Of a stretch of 64,000 bases of DNA, positions 1-8,908 are shown piece after piece. The notes under the pieces are model-generated. The model did not search any database. It was not told where the DNA came from and saw nothing but the letters and a program-made list of their open reading frames with translations. Location of the stretch: positions 1 through 64,000 of the forward strand of contig CAJUDV010000002.1 in assembly GCA_910585385.1 (NCBI GenBank), written 5' to 3'. A program made the position numbers and the translations under genes. The DNA comes from an uncultured Oscillibacter sp. Its GTDB lineage: Bacteria; Bacillota; Clostridia; Oscillospirales; Oscillospiraceae. Within the stretch, counting starts at the first letter, position 1. Each line of letters starts with the position of its first letter.

Positions 1-2
1 TC

Positions 3-218
3 GCCCGGGCCCTGGCGGCCAAGCCCGCCATCATCCTGGCCGACGAGCCCACCGGCAACCTGGACAGCGCCACCAGCCTGGACGTCATGAGCCTGCTGAA
101 AACCACGGGGCAGAAGTTCAGCCAGACCATTGTCATGATCACCCACAACGAGGACATCGCCCAGATGACCGGCCGGATCGTCCGCATCGAGGACGGACGG
201 ATCGTAACGCGGGGGTGA
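3..218 (+). CDS. ABC transporter ATP-binding protein, 3' end only
   Basis: The window opens inside this gene, so only the last 71 residues are visible. They carry the Walker B/D-loop stretch IILADEPTGNLDS and the switch histidine in MITHNED, which place it in the MacB/LolD/BceA class of ATPases that drive FtsX-type permeases. The TGA stop overlaps a possible GTG start of the next gene, so the two are translationally coupled and probably form one transporter. Substrate is unknown; export of, or resistance to, an antimicrobial peptide or lipid is typical of the family. Confidence 0.93.
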   Translation, partial: ARALAAKPAIILADEPTGNLDSATSLDVMSLLKTTGQKFSQTIVMITHNEDIAQMTGRIVRIEDGRIVTRG

Positions 219-223
219 GGGCC

Positions 224-2917
224 ATGATAAAGGTACCCAACAAATCCTGCGTCCGCCGCCTGGGATTCCGGTCCATGCGGGCCGCCCGGACCCGGAACAT
301 CGTGGCGGTGCTGGCCATCGCCCTGACCACCGTGCTGTTTACGTCTCTCTTTACCATCGCCTCCTCCATCAACTATTCCTTCCAGCAGGAGAATTTCCGC
401 CAGGCGGGCGGCGACTTTCACGGCACCATCAAGGGCCTCACCTGGGAGCAGGTGGAGGAAATGCGGTCAGACCCGCTGATTCAAGGGGACTTCGCCCGGT
501 TGTTCGTGGGCATGCCCGTGGACCCGCCCTTCAACAAATCCCATGTGGAGGTCTCCTACCTGGAGCCCGCCGCCGCGCCCCACTACTTCTGCCAGCCAGT
601 CGAAGGGACCCTCCCCCGGGAGGGCACCGACGAGGCCGCCACGGACACCCGCGTTCTGGCCCTTCTGGGGGTGGAGCCGAAGGTGGGCGCGAAATTCACC
701 ATTTCCTTCTACCTTGACGAAAACACCTCCAGCCGGAAGTTGGTCACCCGGACCTTCACCCTCTCGGGATGGTGGGAGTACGACAGCGCCCTGGTGGCCA
801 GCAATGTGCTCCTGCCCCGCTCCGCCGCCGAGGAGTTCTGCGCCCAGGGCAGCGGGGACCCCTACTCCATGACCGGAGAATGGAACCTGGACATGATGTT
901 CAAAAGCGACCTCCAGATCGAGGAGAACATCCTTCAGATCCTGGAGAACCACGGCTATCAGCACGACGACCCCCAGGGGGAGAATTACTTGAAAATCGGC
1001 GTCAACTGGGGCTACTCCGGGGCCCAGCTTTCCAACAGCTTTGATATCTCCACGCTGATCGCCATTGTGGTTTTGCTGCTGCTGATTATCTTTACCGGCT
1101 ACCTGATTATCTACAACGTCTTCCAAATTTCCGTCACCAACGATATCCGGTTTTACGGCCTTCTGAAAACCATCGGCACCACCGGGAGGCAGCTCCGGCG
1201 CATCCTCCGCCAGCAGGCGTGGCTCCTGAGCCTCATTGGCATCCCTCTGGGACTGGTACTGGGCTTCATTGTCGGCAACAAGCTCACCCCGGTGATCATG
1301 GCCCAGCTGAGCTACAAGAATGCCTTTGTCTCCTTCAATCCTCTGATTTTCATCGGCGCGGCGGTGTTCTCCCTGCTGACGGTGTTCCTCTCCTGCGCCC
1401 GGCCCGGGCGGATGGCGGCCAAGGTCTCCCCGGTGGAGGCCGTGCGCTACACCGAGGGCGGCGCGCCCAAAAAGGCGGGGAAGCGGGAGAAGGTCCGCAA
1501 AGCCCAGAGCGGCGCGTCCCTTCCGGGCATGGCCTGGGCCAACCTGGGCAGGAGCCGGGGGAAAACCGTGGTGACGGTCATTTCCCTGACGTTGGCGGTG
1601 GTGCTGGCCACGATTACCTACACGTTCTCCACCGGCTTCGACATGAACAAGTACCTGGCCCATAAGGCCGAGGTGGACTTTATCCTGGGGGACGCGGCCT
1701 ACTTTCAGACCAGCGGCGGCTTCCGCACCGCCGATCAGGCGGTGCCGGAGAGCATCATCTCCGACGTGAGCGCCCGGAGCGGCGTGGAGGAGAGCGGACG
1801 GGTCTACGGCGGCGTCTCCGCCGCGATGCAGTTCGTTACCGAGGACTGGCTCCGGATGAGCTGGGGAGCGTATAACTCCCCGGAGGCCGTGGACCAGATC
1901 ATCGAGTTCACAAACCGTCTGCCCAGCGGCCTTCTGGAGGCCAACGTGCAGATGTACGGCATGGAGGACTTCCCCCTGTCCCTGCTGGACGTGCTGGACG
2001 GCGACCTGGCCCCCCTGTCGGACCCCAGCCAAAAGGCCATCGCCGCCGTGTACCTGTCCGACGACTACAACTCCACCCAGTGGGGCAGCAACTGGGCCAA
2101 GCTGGGGGACACCGTGACCATACGCCACATCGACCAGATGGAGTATTTTTACCGGGACACCGGGGAAATCATTGAGGACGTGGACGCCGCCATTGAGAGC
2201 GGCCGCCCCTGGGGGGAGCGGGCCAAGGTCTATGAGGACGTGGACTACACCGTCTGCGCCCTGGTGCGGATTCCCAACTCCATCTCCTACCGCTACCGGG
2301 TTGTGGGCGCGGATGAGTTCATCCTGGGGGCGGAGCGGTTCAAAAAGGACACCGGAACGGACAGCGTCATGACCTATGTCTTCAACACCACCGACGAGGC
2401 GGAGGGGGACATGGAGTCCTTCCTGGCGGAGTACACCGAGAGCGTCCAGCCCCTCTACGACTATGAGAGCCGGGCCACCTACGTCGCCGAGTTCGAGGGC
2501 TTCCGGAGCATGTTCATGACCATGGGCGGAGCGCTGAGCCTCATCATCGGCCTGGTAGGTGTGCTGAACTTCATCAACGCCGTGCTGACGGGCATCCTCA
2601 CCCGGAAGCGGGAGCTTGCAATGCTGCAATCCGTGGGCATGACGGGAAAGCAGCTCAAGACCATGCTGGTCTTCGAGGGGCTGTACTACACCCTCCTGGC
2701 CCTGGCGGCGTCCCTGGCGATGACGGTGGTTCTGGGTCCCCTGATGGGGAGCACCCTGGGAGAGATCTTTTGGTTCTTCACTTACCGCCTGACGGTGACG
2801 CCCATTTTGCTGGTGCTGCCGGTGTTCTTGGCGCTGGGGATTGCGGTGCCCCTGCTGGTGTGCCGCTCCGTGGCGAGGCACACCATTGTGGAGCGCCTGC
2901 GGGAGGCGGACGCCTGA
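224..2917 (+). CDS. FtsX-like ABC transporter permease (large, duplicated)
   Basis: About 897 residues with an internal duplication: an N-terminal membrane helix (about residues 25-45), an extracytoplasmic region to about 270, three helices to about 400, then a second helix/large extracellular domain/three-helix unit ending at the C-terminus. This is the 4+4 helix FtsX/ABC3 permease layout. I chose ATG at 224 because a GGGTGAGG Shine-Dalgarno sits just upstream; GTG at 215, overlapping the ATPase stop, is the alternative. The partner is the ATPase ending at 218. No kinase or regulator lies next to it inside the window, so its substrate cannot be inferred. Confidence 0.92.
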   Translation: MIKVPNKSCVRRLGFRSMRAARTRNIVAVLAIALTTVLFTSLFTIASSINYSFQQENFRQAGGDFHGTIKGLTWEQVEEMRSDPLIQGDFARLFVGMPVDPPFNKSHVEVSYLEPAAAPHYFCQPVEGTLPREGTDEAATDTRVLALLGVEPKVGAKFTISFYLDENTSSRKLVTRTFTLSGWWEYDSALVASNVLLPRSAAEEFCAQGSGDPYSMTGEWNLDMMFKSDLQIEENILQILENHGYQHDDPQGENYLKIGVNWGYSGAQLSNSFDISTLIAIVVLLLLIIFTGYLIIYNVFQISVTNDIRFYGLLKTIGTTGRQLRRILRQQAWLLSLIGIPLGLVLGFIVGNKLTPVIMAQLSYKNAFVSFNPLIFIGAAVFSLLTVFLSCARPGRMAAKVSPVEAVRYTEGGAPKKAGKREKVRKAQSGASLPGMAWANLGRSRGKTVVTVISLTLAVVLATITYTFSTGFDMNKYLAHKAEVDFILGDAAYFQTSGGFRTADQAVPESIISDVSARSGVEESGRVYGGVSAAMQFVTEDWLRMSWGAYNSPEAVDQIIEFTNRLPSGLLEANVQMYGMEDFPLSLLDVLDGDLAPLSDPSQKAIAAVYLSDDYNSTQWGSNWAKLGDTVTIRHIDQMEYFYRDTGEIIEDVDAAIESGRPWGERAKVYEDVDYTVCALVRIPNSISYRYRVVGADEFILGAERFKKDTGTDSVMTYVFNTTDEAEGDMESFLAEYTESVQPLYDYESRATYVAEFEGFRSMFMTMGGALSLIIGLVGVLNFINAVLTGILTRKRELAMLQSVGMTGKQLKTMLVFEGLYYTLLALAASLAMTVVLGPLMGSTLGEIFWFFTYRLTVTPILLVLPVFLALGIAVPLLVCRSVARHTIVERLREADA

Positions 2918-2940
2918 GAGGCGCGATGATAAGATGATAA

Positions 2941-2971
2941 AGAGACACGGCCCCAAAGGGGCCGTGTCTCT
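2941..2971. terminator. Intrinsic terminator between convergent genes
   Basis: A perfect 14-bp stem (AGAGACACGGCCCC and its complement) with an AAA loop lies between the plus-strand permease and the minus-strand nucleotidase. It has only a short T-rich tail but is well placed to stop both transcripts. Confidence 0.75.
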
Positions 2972-2988
2972 CTATTCACGCGAAGGCG

Positions 2989-3564
2989 TCATTTCAGCTG
3001 GTCCAGGGTCAGGGAGAAGCTGTCCATGAAGACCTCCAGGAAATACGCCACCTCCGGCAGGCCGTAGGATTCCAGGGCGCCGCGGGTCTGGGCGGCGGCC
3101 TCCCGGAACTCCGTGTTTCCGGCTTTCAGCTCCTCCACGCACTTGATGTAGGCGGAGAGCTTGTCCGCAGCCTTCACCAGCCGCTCCGTCTCCGGGGGGA
3201 CCTCCGTCAGCAGGGGGGCGTAGGCGCTGTGCAGCTCCTCCGGCAGCATGGCCAGGAGCTTCCCGTTGGCCACGGCCTCCACATCCTTGTAGGCGCCCCG
3301 GATGGCGGGGTTGCCGTACTTGATGGGGGTGGGCATGTCCCCGGTGAGAATCTCGCTGGCGTCGTGATACAGCGCCGCCGCCGCCACAGCCCCGGCATCC
3401 ACGCAGCCGCCGAATTTCTCGTTGCGGATTACCGCCAGGGCGTGGGCCAGCACCGCCGCCTGGTGGCTGTGCTCCTGGACGTTCTCCGGGGCGGTGTTGC
3501 GCATCAGGGCCCAGCGCTGGATAAACCGCATCCGGGAGATATAGGCAAAAAAGTGGCTTTTCAT
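2989..3564 (-). CDS. yfbR: HD-domain 5'-deoxynucleotidase (YfbR type)
   Basis: 191 residues. The protein matches the YfbR layout: an Arg-Trp pair (R17-W18), metal ligands His32 (in ENVQEHSHQ) and the HD pair His67-Asp68 (in ALYHDASE), then a PTPIKY segment. YfbR enzymes hydrolyse deoxynucleoside 5'-monophosphates in the cytoplasm and help balance dNTP pools. The start ATG has a good site (CGGAGGA). It lies 3 bp downstream of mtaB and is probably cotranscribed with it. Family-level function is confident; substrate range is inferred. Confidence 0.88.
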   Translation of the reverse strand: MKSHFFAYISRMRFIQRWALMRNTAPENVQEHSHQAAVLAHALAVIRNEKFGGCVDAGAVAAAALYHDASEILTGDMPTPIKYGNPAIRGAYKDVEAVANGKLLAMLPEELHSAYAPLLTEVPPETERLVKAADKLSAYIKCVEELKAGNTEFREAAAQTRGALESYGLPEVAYFLEVFMDSFSLTLDQLK

Positions 3565-3567
3565 TGT

Positions 3568-4857
3568 TCAGTCCTCCGCGAGCCTGCCCAGCAGAACCTC
3601 ACCGTTTGTGCCGGTAATGTGGACGTTTTTGACAATATTATGGAGATTTTCCCCCTCTGCCACCACCTCCATATAGTTGGGGGCGTGGCCGAGGAACCGG
3701 CCCTCCCTGGGCTGTTCGAAGAGGACGGCATACGTCCGCCCCACGCAGCCCCGGAGGTACGATGAGCGCATCTCCTCCGCGGCGGCGGCGGCCCGCCTGG
3801 CCCGTTCCGCCTTGACGGCCTTGGGCACCTGGGCCATCTTTTCCGCCGGAGTGCCGGGGCGGACGGAGTAGGGGAAGATGTGCATTTTGGCAAAGCCGCA
3901 CTTTTGAATAAAGGCCAGGGTCTGCGCGAATTCTTCCTCTGTCTCCTCAGGAAAGCCGGTAATGAGGTCCGTGGTGACGGCCGGGCGGTCAAACCAGCGG
4001 TTCAGCAGCTCCACGGATTGGAGATACCGGGCTGTGCCGTACTTTCGGTTCATGCGACGCAGCGTTTCGTCGCAGCCGCTCTGGAGAGACAGGTGGAACT
4101 GGGGGCACAGGTCCGGCAAGTCCGCGCACCGGCGGCAGAACGCCTCCGTGACGGTGCGGGGCTCCAGGCTGCCCAGCCGGACGCGGACACCGGGAGCAGC
4201 CGCGCAGACGGCCTCAATCAGGTCCGCCAGGCCGGGGCGGCCATCCAGGTCTCGGCCCCAGGAGGAGATCTCAATGCCCGTCAGCACGATCTCCCGGTAG
4301 CCCGCCGCCGCCAGGGCCGCCGCCTGTTCCGCCGCCTGGTCCAGGGGCAGGGAGCGCACCGGCCCCCGGGCATAGGGGATGATGCAGTAGGAGCAGAAGT
4401 TGACGCAGCCGTCCTCCACCTTCAGCATGGCCCGGGTGCGCTGGTCCAGCCCTCCGGCGGGCAGGATCTCAAAGTCCCGGCGGTCAAATGCCCGGTCCAG
4501 GGCGGTGCGGCGGGAGCGGTCCTCCGCGGCCTGCTCCAGCAGGGTGATGAAGCCCGCGCGGTCCCCGGTGCCGGCGATGAGGTCCGCGTCCAGCTGTTCC
4601 ATGTCCCCCGGGTGGGTTTGGGCGTAGCAGCCGCACAGGGCCAGCACCGCCCCGGGGCGCTCCCGGCGGATTTTGTGCAATGCCTGACGGGACTTCTGGT
4701 CGCTGACCGCCGTGACGGAGCAGCTGTTCACCACATAGGCGTCCGCGTCCTGGGAGAAGTCCACAATTTGGTGGCCCCGCTGCCGCAAAAGGCGCTCCAT
4801 GGCCTGGGTCTCGTATTGGTTTACCTTGCAGCCCAAGGTGTAAATGGCGATTTTCAT
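3568..4857 (-). CDS. mtaB: tRNA t6A37 methylthiotransferase MtaB
   Basis: 429 residues, normal for the family. An N-terminal UPF0004 domain begins MKIAIYTLGCKVNQYE, with cluster-binding cysteines in LGCKVN, NSCSV and ALCGCYA. It is followed by a radical-SAM domain with the CxxxCxxC triad in CVNFCSYC and a C-terminal TRAM-like region. LGCKVNQ, rather than the LGCxKN/S of RimO or MiaB, favours MtaB, which converts N6-threonylcarbamoyladenosine at tRNA position 37 to its 2-methylthio form. It is the first gene of a minus operon with yfbR. Confidence 0.92.
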   Translation of the reverse strand: MKIAIYTLGCKVNQYETQAMERLLRQRGHQIVDFSQDADAYVVNSCSVTAVSDQKSRQALHKIRRERPGAVLALCGCYAQTHPGDMEQLDADLIAGTGDRAGFITLLEQAAEDRSRRTALDRAFDRRDFEILPAGGLDQRTRAMLKVEDGCVNFCSYCIIPYARGPVRSLPLDQAAEQAAALAAAGYREIVLTGIEISSWGRDLDGRPGLADLIEAVCAAAPGVRVRLGSLEPRTVTEAFCRRCADLPDLCPQFHLSLQSGCDETLRRMNRKYGTARYLQSVELLNRWFDRPAVTTDLITGFPEETEEEFAQTLAFIQKCGFAKMHIFPYSVRPGTPAEKMAQVPKAVKAERARRAAAAAEEMRSSYLRGCVGRTYAVLFEQPREGRFLGHAPNYMEVVAEGENLHNIVKNVHITGTNGEVLLGRLAED

Positions 4858-4909
4858 GGGGGTGTCCTCTTCTTTGATGTGGTTGGGACTTTCCGCCTCC
4901 GGCGGGGCG

Positions 4910-5167
4910 CTATCCCTTTAAGCAGTCGCTGAATTCCCGCAGATCCCGCTTTTGCTCTTTGGAGAGGCTGTTGAACTCCACGCCCTGGATGGCGCCCTCC
5001 AGGGCGTACAGGTGGACCAGGCAGACCTGGGGGTACAGCGTTTTCAATTGGAAAAAGGCCTGCTTGGAGCCGGTTTGCGTCAGTTTCTCCGCCGAGCGGA
5101 TGCCAACGGATTTCAGCTTCCTGGCCATCTCCCGGCCGATATTCGCCATGGTTTCCAATTCCGCCAT
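4910..5167 (-). CDS. TfoX/Sxy C-terminal domain protein
   Basis: 85 residues that correspond only to the C-terminal helix-hairpin-helix-like domain of TfoX/Sxy (LETMANIGREMARKL, VGIRSAEKL, LYALEGAIQGV); the N-terminal TfoX domain is absent. Such stand-alone domains are common in Firmicutes and their role is not established. Competence regulation should not be assumed. The start at 5167 follows a strong GGAGGAG site; an in-frame upstream ATG at 5254 lies inside the promoter and is unlikely. The gene is divergent from the cysteine desulfurase. Confidence 0.85.
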   Translation of the reverse strand: MAELETMANIGREMARKLKSVGIRSAEKLTQTGSKQAFFQLKTLYPQVCLVHLYALEGAIQGVEFNSLSKEQKRDLREFSDCLKG

Positions 5168-5182
5168 AGGGTCTCCTCCGTC

Positions 5183-5254
5183 TTGCACTTTCCGGAAATC
5201 TCTTGTATAATAAAATATTAGACCTATTATAACGGTTTTTTCCCCGTTGAGCAA
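5183..5254. promoter_or_regulatory. Two overlapping divergent sigma-A promoters
   Basis: Plus strand: TTGCAC (5183-5188), 17-bp spacer, TATAAT (5206-5211), driving the cysteine desulfurase operon. Minus strand: TTGCTC (5249-5254), 17-bp spacer, TATAAT (5226-5231), driving the TfoX-domain gene. The -10 boxes are only 14 bp apart, so the two polymerases may compete. Confidence 0.82.
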
Positions 5255-5289
5255 GCCCCAATCGGAGGGCTTTTTTAAGAGGTGTTGTC

Positions 5290-6423
5290 ATGATTTATCT
5301 GGATCACGCCGCCACCGCCCCGGTGCCCCGGGCCGTGGCGGACGCTGTGTACGAGGTGCTGACGGGTCGGTTCGGCAACCCCAGCAGCCAGTACCCCCTG
5401 GGCCTGGAGATGAAAAAACAGATGGAGAATTGGCGGAAAACCGTCGCGGATGCCCTGGGGTGTGATGCAAAGCGCCTGTACTTTACATCCTGCGGCACCG
5501 AGGGGGATAACTGGGCCATCACCGCCGCCTGCTGGCAGAACCGCCACCTGGGGCGGCACATCGTCACCACCGCCGTGGAGCACAGCGCCGTGCTGGAGAC
5601 CTGCAAGTGGATGGAGCGGCAGGGGTACCAGGTGACGTACCTGAAGCCGGACCGGCGGGGGCGCATCACGGCCGCCCAGGCGCTGGAAGCGGTGCGGCCC
5701 GACACGGCCCTGGTGTCTTTGATGATGGTGAACAACGAGCTGGGGAACGTGTACCCTGTCGAAGAGATCGCCCGGGGCCTGGCGGCGGGGAATCCCAAGA
5801 CCCTCCTTCACACCGACGCCGTCCAGGGCTTCCTGGAGGTCCCCTTTGCCGCGGATAAGCTGGGGGCGGATTTTGTCACCGTCTCCGCCCACAAGATCGG
5901 CGGGCCCAAGGGGGTTGGGGCGCTGTACATCGGCCCCCGGGTCCGGAATCCCCGGCCTCTGCTGGCCGGGGGCGGCCAGGAGGGCGGCCTCCGGGCCGGG
6001 ACGGAGGCCACCGCCCAGATCGCCGGCTTCGCCAAGGCCGTGGAGCTGCGGCGGGAGGGCCTGGAGGAGAAGCTGGCCCGCCTGAAGGACCTGCGGGCCT
6101 ATGCCGCGGAAGTCCTCTCCGCCATCCCGGACCTGACGCTCATTGCAGACGGGGAGGCCCCCCACATTCTGGCGGCGTCTCTGGCGGGGTGGCCCAGCCA
6201 GAATATTGTCAACGACCTGGGGAGCCAGGGGATCTGTATTTCCGCTGGCTCCGCCTGCCACCAGGGGAAGCCCAGCCATGTGGTGGCGGCCCTGGGGCTG
6301 CCCAAGCGCACCGCCAGCGGCGTCGTCCGCCTGAGCTTCGGTCCGGAGAACACCCGGGAGGAGATCGACGGCTGCGCCCAGGCTCTCCGCCGCCACCACG
6401 ACCAGCGAATGCCCATGCTGTGA
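5290..6423 (+). CDS. Cysteine desulfurase (NifS/IscS-like)
   Basis: 377 residues, a PLP enzyme that converts cysteine to alanine and hands sulfur to Fe-S or thiolation pathways. It begins MIYLDHAATAPVP as in NifS/IscS. The PLP lysine is K202 in SAHKIGGPKG, the cofactor-contacting region is HTDAVQG, and the sulfur-carrying Cys323 lies in SAGSACHQG. The segment around the active Cys is short, as in group II-like or tRNA-thiolation enzymes. No IscU or ThiI gene is adjacent. First gene of a plus operon with the MATE and RlmA-like genes, reading from the promoter at 5183-5211. Confidence 0.92.
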   Translation: MIYLDHAATAPVPRAVADAVYEVLTGRFGNPSSQYPLGLEMKKQMENWRKTVADALGCDAKRLYFTSCGTEGDNWAITAACWQNRHLGRHIVTTAVEHSAVLETCKWMERQGYQVTYLKPDRRGRITAAQALEAVRPDTALVSLMMVNNELGNVYPVEEIARGLAAGNPKTLLHTDAVQGFLEVPFAADKLGADFVTVSAHKIGGPKGVGALYIGPRVRNPRPLLAGGGQEGGLRAGTEATAQIAGFAKAVELRREGLEEKLARLKDLRAYAAEVLSAIPDLTLIADGEAPHILAASLAGWPSQNIVNDLGSQGICISAGSACHQGKPSHVVAALGLPKRTASGVVRLSFGPENTREEIDGCAQALRRHHDQRMPML

Positions 6424-6460
6424 TTCACCCCGGCGGAAATCATGGAAAGGAGAACCGGAT

Positions 6461-7849
6461 ATGCTTCGCTTTCTCCGCAGGGAGCCGGGCTTTTACCGGA
6501 ACACCTGGATGCTGGCCCTGCCCATCATCCTGCAAAATCTCATCACCACGTCCCTGGGCTTTGTGGACACCTTTATGGTGGGCCTGCTGGGCCAGCCGGA
6601 GCTGTCCGCCGTCACCGCCGCCAACACCCCCATCTTTCTGGTGCAGATCATCATCTTCGGCCTCCTCAGCGGCCTCTCCGTGCTGGTGAGCCAGTACTGG
6701 GGCAAGCACGATACGGAGGCCATCAACCGCTGTATGGGCATTGCACTTTACACGGGCGTGTCTCTGGCGGCCCTTATTGCCCTGGCGCTGTTTCTGGCGC
6801 CCCGCCAGGTCATGGCGCTGGTGACGGACAACGCCCTTCTGATCCGGCTGGGAGCTCCCTATCTCCGGATCGTGGGCATCAGCTACGTCTTCAACACCGC
6901 CAGCTCCGTCTACGTGGGGGTGCAGCGCAGCACGGAAAACCCCGCCATGGGCCTCACCGTGTTCACCATCTCCATGGTGCTGAATACATTTTTGAACTAT
7001 GTCCTGATCTTCGGAAAGTTTGGCGCGCCGGCCCTGGGCATCACCGGCGCGGCGCTGGCCACCCTCACTGCCCGGGTGGTGGAGTTTGCCGTCACCTTCC
7101 TCTACGCCCTGCGGGACCGGCGCGTTCCCCTGGCGCCCGCCGCCCTTCTCCACCCGGGCACCGCCTTTGTGGGGGACTTTTTGAAGTACTCCACCCCCGT
7201 GCTGGTGAACGACTCCCTGTGGGGCCTGGGCACCACCCTGATCACCGCCGTCATCGGCCACATGGCCATCTCCGAGGAGATGCTGGCGGCCTACGCCATC
7301 ATGGGCAACATCGAGAAGTTCTCCACCGTGGCCTGCTACGGCATCTCCGGCGCGTCGGCGGTGATCGTGGGCAAGCGCATCGGCCAGGGGGCCTCCAAGG
7401 AGGAGGTCTATGAGGTGAGCTGGTGCATGCTGCTGCTGACGGTGCTGGTCGGCCTTGTGGTGTCGGCGTCTCTCGCGGCGCTGCTGCCCACGGTGTTTAT
7501 CCCCTATCTCTACCCCCTGTTCCACCTGGAGGGGCTGTCCCTGGAGATCGCCGCCACCATGTGCGTGGTGTTTGTCTTTATGATGCCCACCAAGGCCTTT
7601 GACATTACCAACATCTCCGGCGTTCTCCGGGCCGGGGGAGACGTGCGGGTGTCCGCGGTCATCGACGTGGGCTCCGTGTGGCTGGTGGCTCTGCCCATCA
7701 CCGCGCTCTCGGCCCTGGTGTTTGAGGCGCCGGTGGCCCTGGTGTGCCTGGGCATCCAGGCGGAGGGTCTCAGCAAGGTGCCATTGGGCATCTGGCGGCT
7801 CCGGAGCCGGAAGTGGATCAACGATGTGACACGGGAGGGGACGTCATGA
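6461..7849 (+). CDS. MATE family efflux transporter
   Basis: 462 residues with about 12 hydrophobic helices arranged as two homologous halves, and typical MATE phrases (WMLALPIILQNLITTSLGFVDTF near the start; LGITGAALAT; GDFLKYSTPVLVNDSLWGLG at the second half). These are cation-driven multidrug or metabolite exporters of the cytoplasmic membrane. A good AAAGGAG site precedes ATG 6461. Its stop overlaps the start of the next gene (ATGA). Substrate is unknown. Confidence 0.93.
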   Translation: MLRFLRREPGFYRNTWMLALPIILQNLITTSLGFVDTFMVGLLGQPELSAVTAANTPIFLVQIIIFGLLSGLSVLVSQYWGKHDTEAINRCMGIALYTGVSLAALIALALFLAPRQVMALVTDNALLIRLGAPYLRIVGISYVFNTASSVYVGVQRSTENPAMGLTVFTISMVLNTFLNYVLIFGKFGAPALGITGAALATLTARVVEFAVTFLYALRDRRVPLAPAALLHPGTAFVGDFLKYSTPVLVNDSLWGLGTTLITAVIGHMAISEEMLAAYAIMGNIEKFSTVACYGISGASAVIVGKRIGQGASKEEVYEVSWCMLLLTVLVGLVVSASLAALLPTVFIPYLYPLFHLEGLSLEIAATMCVVFVFMMPTKAFDITNISGVLRAGGDVRVSAVIDVGSVWLVALPITALSALVFEAPVALVCLGIQAEGLSKVPLGIWRLRSRKWINDVTREGTS

Positions 7850-8667
7850 GCCTCTTTTGCTGCCCCGTCTGCGGGGCGCCCCTGGAGCGGGGGGAGCGGG
7901 CCTACGCCTGCCCCGCGGGCCACAGCTACGACCTGGCCAGAGAGGGCTACGCCTACCTTCTTCCCCCCAACCAAAAGCACTCCGCCGCCCCCGGGGACGA
8001 CCGCCAGATGGCCCAGGCCCGGCGGGAATTCCTCTCCAAAGGGTATTATGAGGCGCTTTTGAATACGCTTTGTTGTCAGGTTTTGTCCGAGTGCGGCGAA
8101 TCCCCGGCGATTCTGGACGCCGGCTGCGGCGAGGGCTACTACACCGCCGGAATCTTCCAGGCTCTGCGGGCCGCGGGGAGGACGCCCCGAATGGCGGGGA
8201 CGGATATATCCAAGTTCACCCTCCGCGCTGCCGCCAAGCGGGAAAAGGGCGTGGAGTTTGCCGTGGCCTCCTCCTACCACCTGCCTTTGGCGGACAACAG
8301 CGCCGACCTGTTGTTGGACTGTTTCTCCCCCCTGGCCCTGGAGGAGTTCCGCCGGATACTGCGGCCCGGGGGCGCGTTTTTCTACGTGGTTCCCGGGGAG
8401 CGGCATCTGTGGGAGCTGAAGCAGGTACTGTACGACCGTCCCTACCTCAATGAAGAGAAGGAGACGCCCTACCAGGGCTTCACCTACCGGCGGATCGTCC
8501 CCGTGGACGGGAGCATCACCCTGCCCAGTCAGGCGGACATTCAAAACCTCTTTTGCATGACCCCGTATTGCTGGAAGACGCCCAGGTCCGGCAGGGAACG
8601 TCTGGCGGCGCTAGAGCGTCTGGAGGCGACCGTTTCTTTCCGGGTCCACATCTTCCGCAGGTTATAG
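7846..8667 (+). CDS. rlmA: RlmA-like 23S rRNA (guanine-N1) methyltransferase
   Basis: 273 residues. The N-terminal zinc ribbon (CPVCGAP ... YACPAGHSYD) is followed by the signature REGYAYLLPP and a PGDDRQMAQARREFL segment, exactly the order seen in RlmA(I)/RlmA(II). A class I SAM methyltransferase domain follows with motif I ILDAGCGEGYY and DCFSPLALEEF. RlmA enzymes methylate G745 or G748 of 23S rRNA; the RlmA(II) type confers tylosin resistance in producers. Which guanine is modified here cannot be told. ATGA overlap with the MATE gene fixes the start. Confidence 0.88.
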   Translation: MSLFCCPVCGAPLERGERAYACPAGHSYDLAREGYAYLLPPNQKHSAAPGDDRQMAQARREFLSKGYYEALLNTLCCQVLSECGESPAILDAGCGEGYYTAGIFQALRAAGRTPRMAGTDISKFTLRAAAKREKGVEFAVASSYHLPLADNSADLLLDCFSPLALEEFRRILRPGGAFFYVVPGERHLWELKQVLYDRPYLNEEKETPYQGFTYRRIVPVDGSITLPSQADIQNLFCMTPYCWKTPRSGRERLAALERLEATVSFRVHIFRRL

Positions 8668-8710
8668 CCGCCGCAGGGACCGCAAAGCGGCCATATGCTG
8701 ACTTATATAA

Positions 8711-8870
8711 TTAGAGCAGTTCTCAAAAATACTGAGAAAAGTTCAGCGGTCCGGGGATCGCATAGCCGCGTTATCGTCCTTGACGGTCGTCAGCCCGCCT
8801 GCGTCCGCCGCCTTGCCCTGCGATTCCCGTCCTCACTTCCTTTTTTCATTATTTTCGAGAACTGCTCTAA
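8711..8870. mobile_element. MITE-like element, TAGAGCAGTTCTC ends
   Basis: The two ends are long inverted repeats: TTAGAGCAGTTCTCAAAAAT on the left and the complement of TTAGAGCAGTTCTCGAAAAT on the right, with similarity extending to about 32 bp with a few mismatches. The interior also folds back partly on itself. A TA dinucleotide bounds each end. It contains no gene and lies directly beside the terminator of two convergent operons. The terminal TA/AG pattern matches the other MITEs in this window. Confidence 0.72.
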
Positions 8871-8900
8871 GAGGACGCGCAGCCTAGCTGCGCGTCCTCT
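8870..8900. terminator. Bidirectional terminator
   Basis: A perfect 14-bp stem (AGAGGACGCGCAGC and complement) with a CTA loop, followed by TTCC on the plus strand and CTTAG on the minus strand. It separates the rlmA operon from the convergent glycosyltransferase operon. Confidence 0.72.
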
Positions 8901-8908
8901 TTCCGTAT

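Noticed and set aside
467..2956. 829-codon open frame antisense to the first permease
   Set aside because: Low-complexity composition typical of a GC-rich shadow; no start site or recognisable domain.
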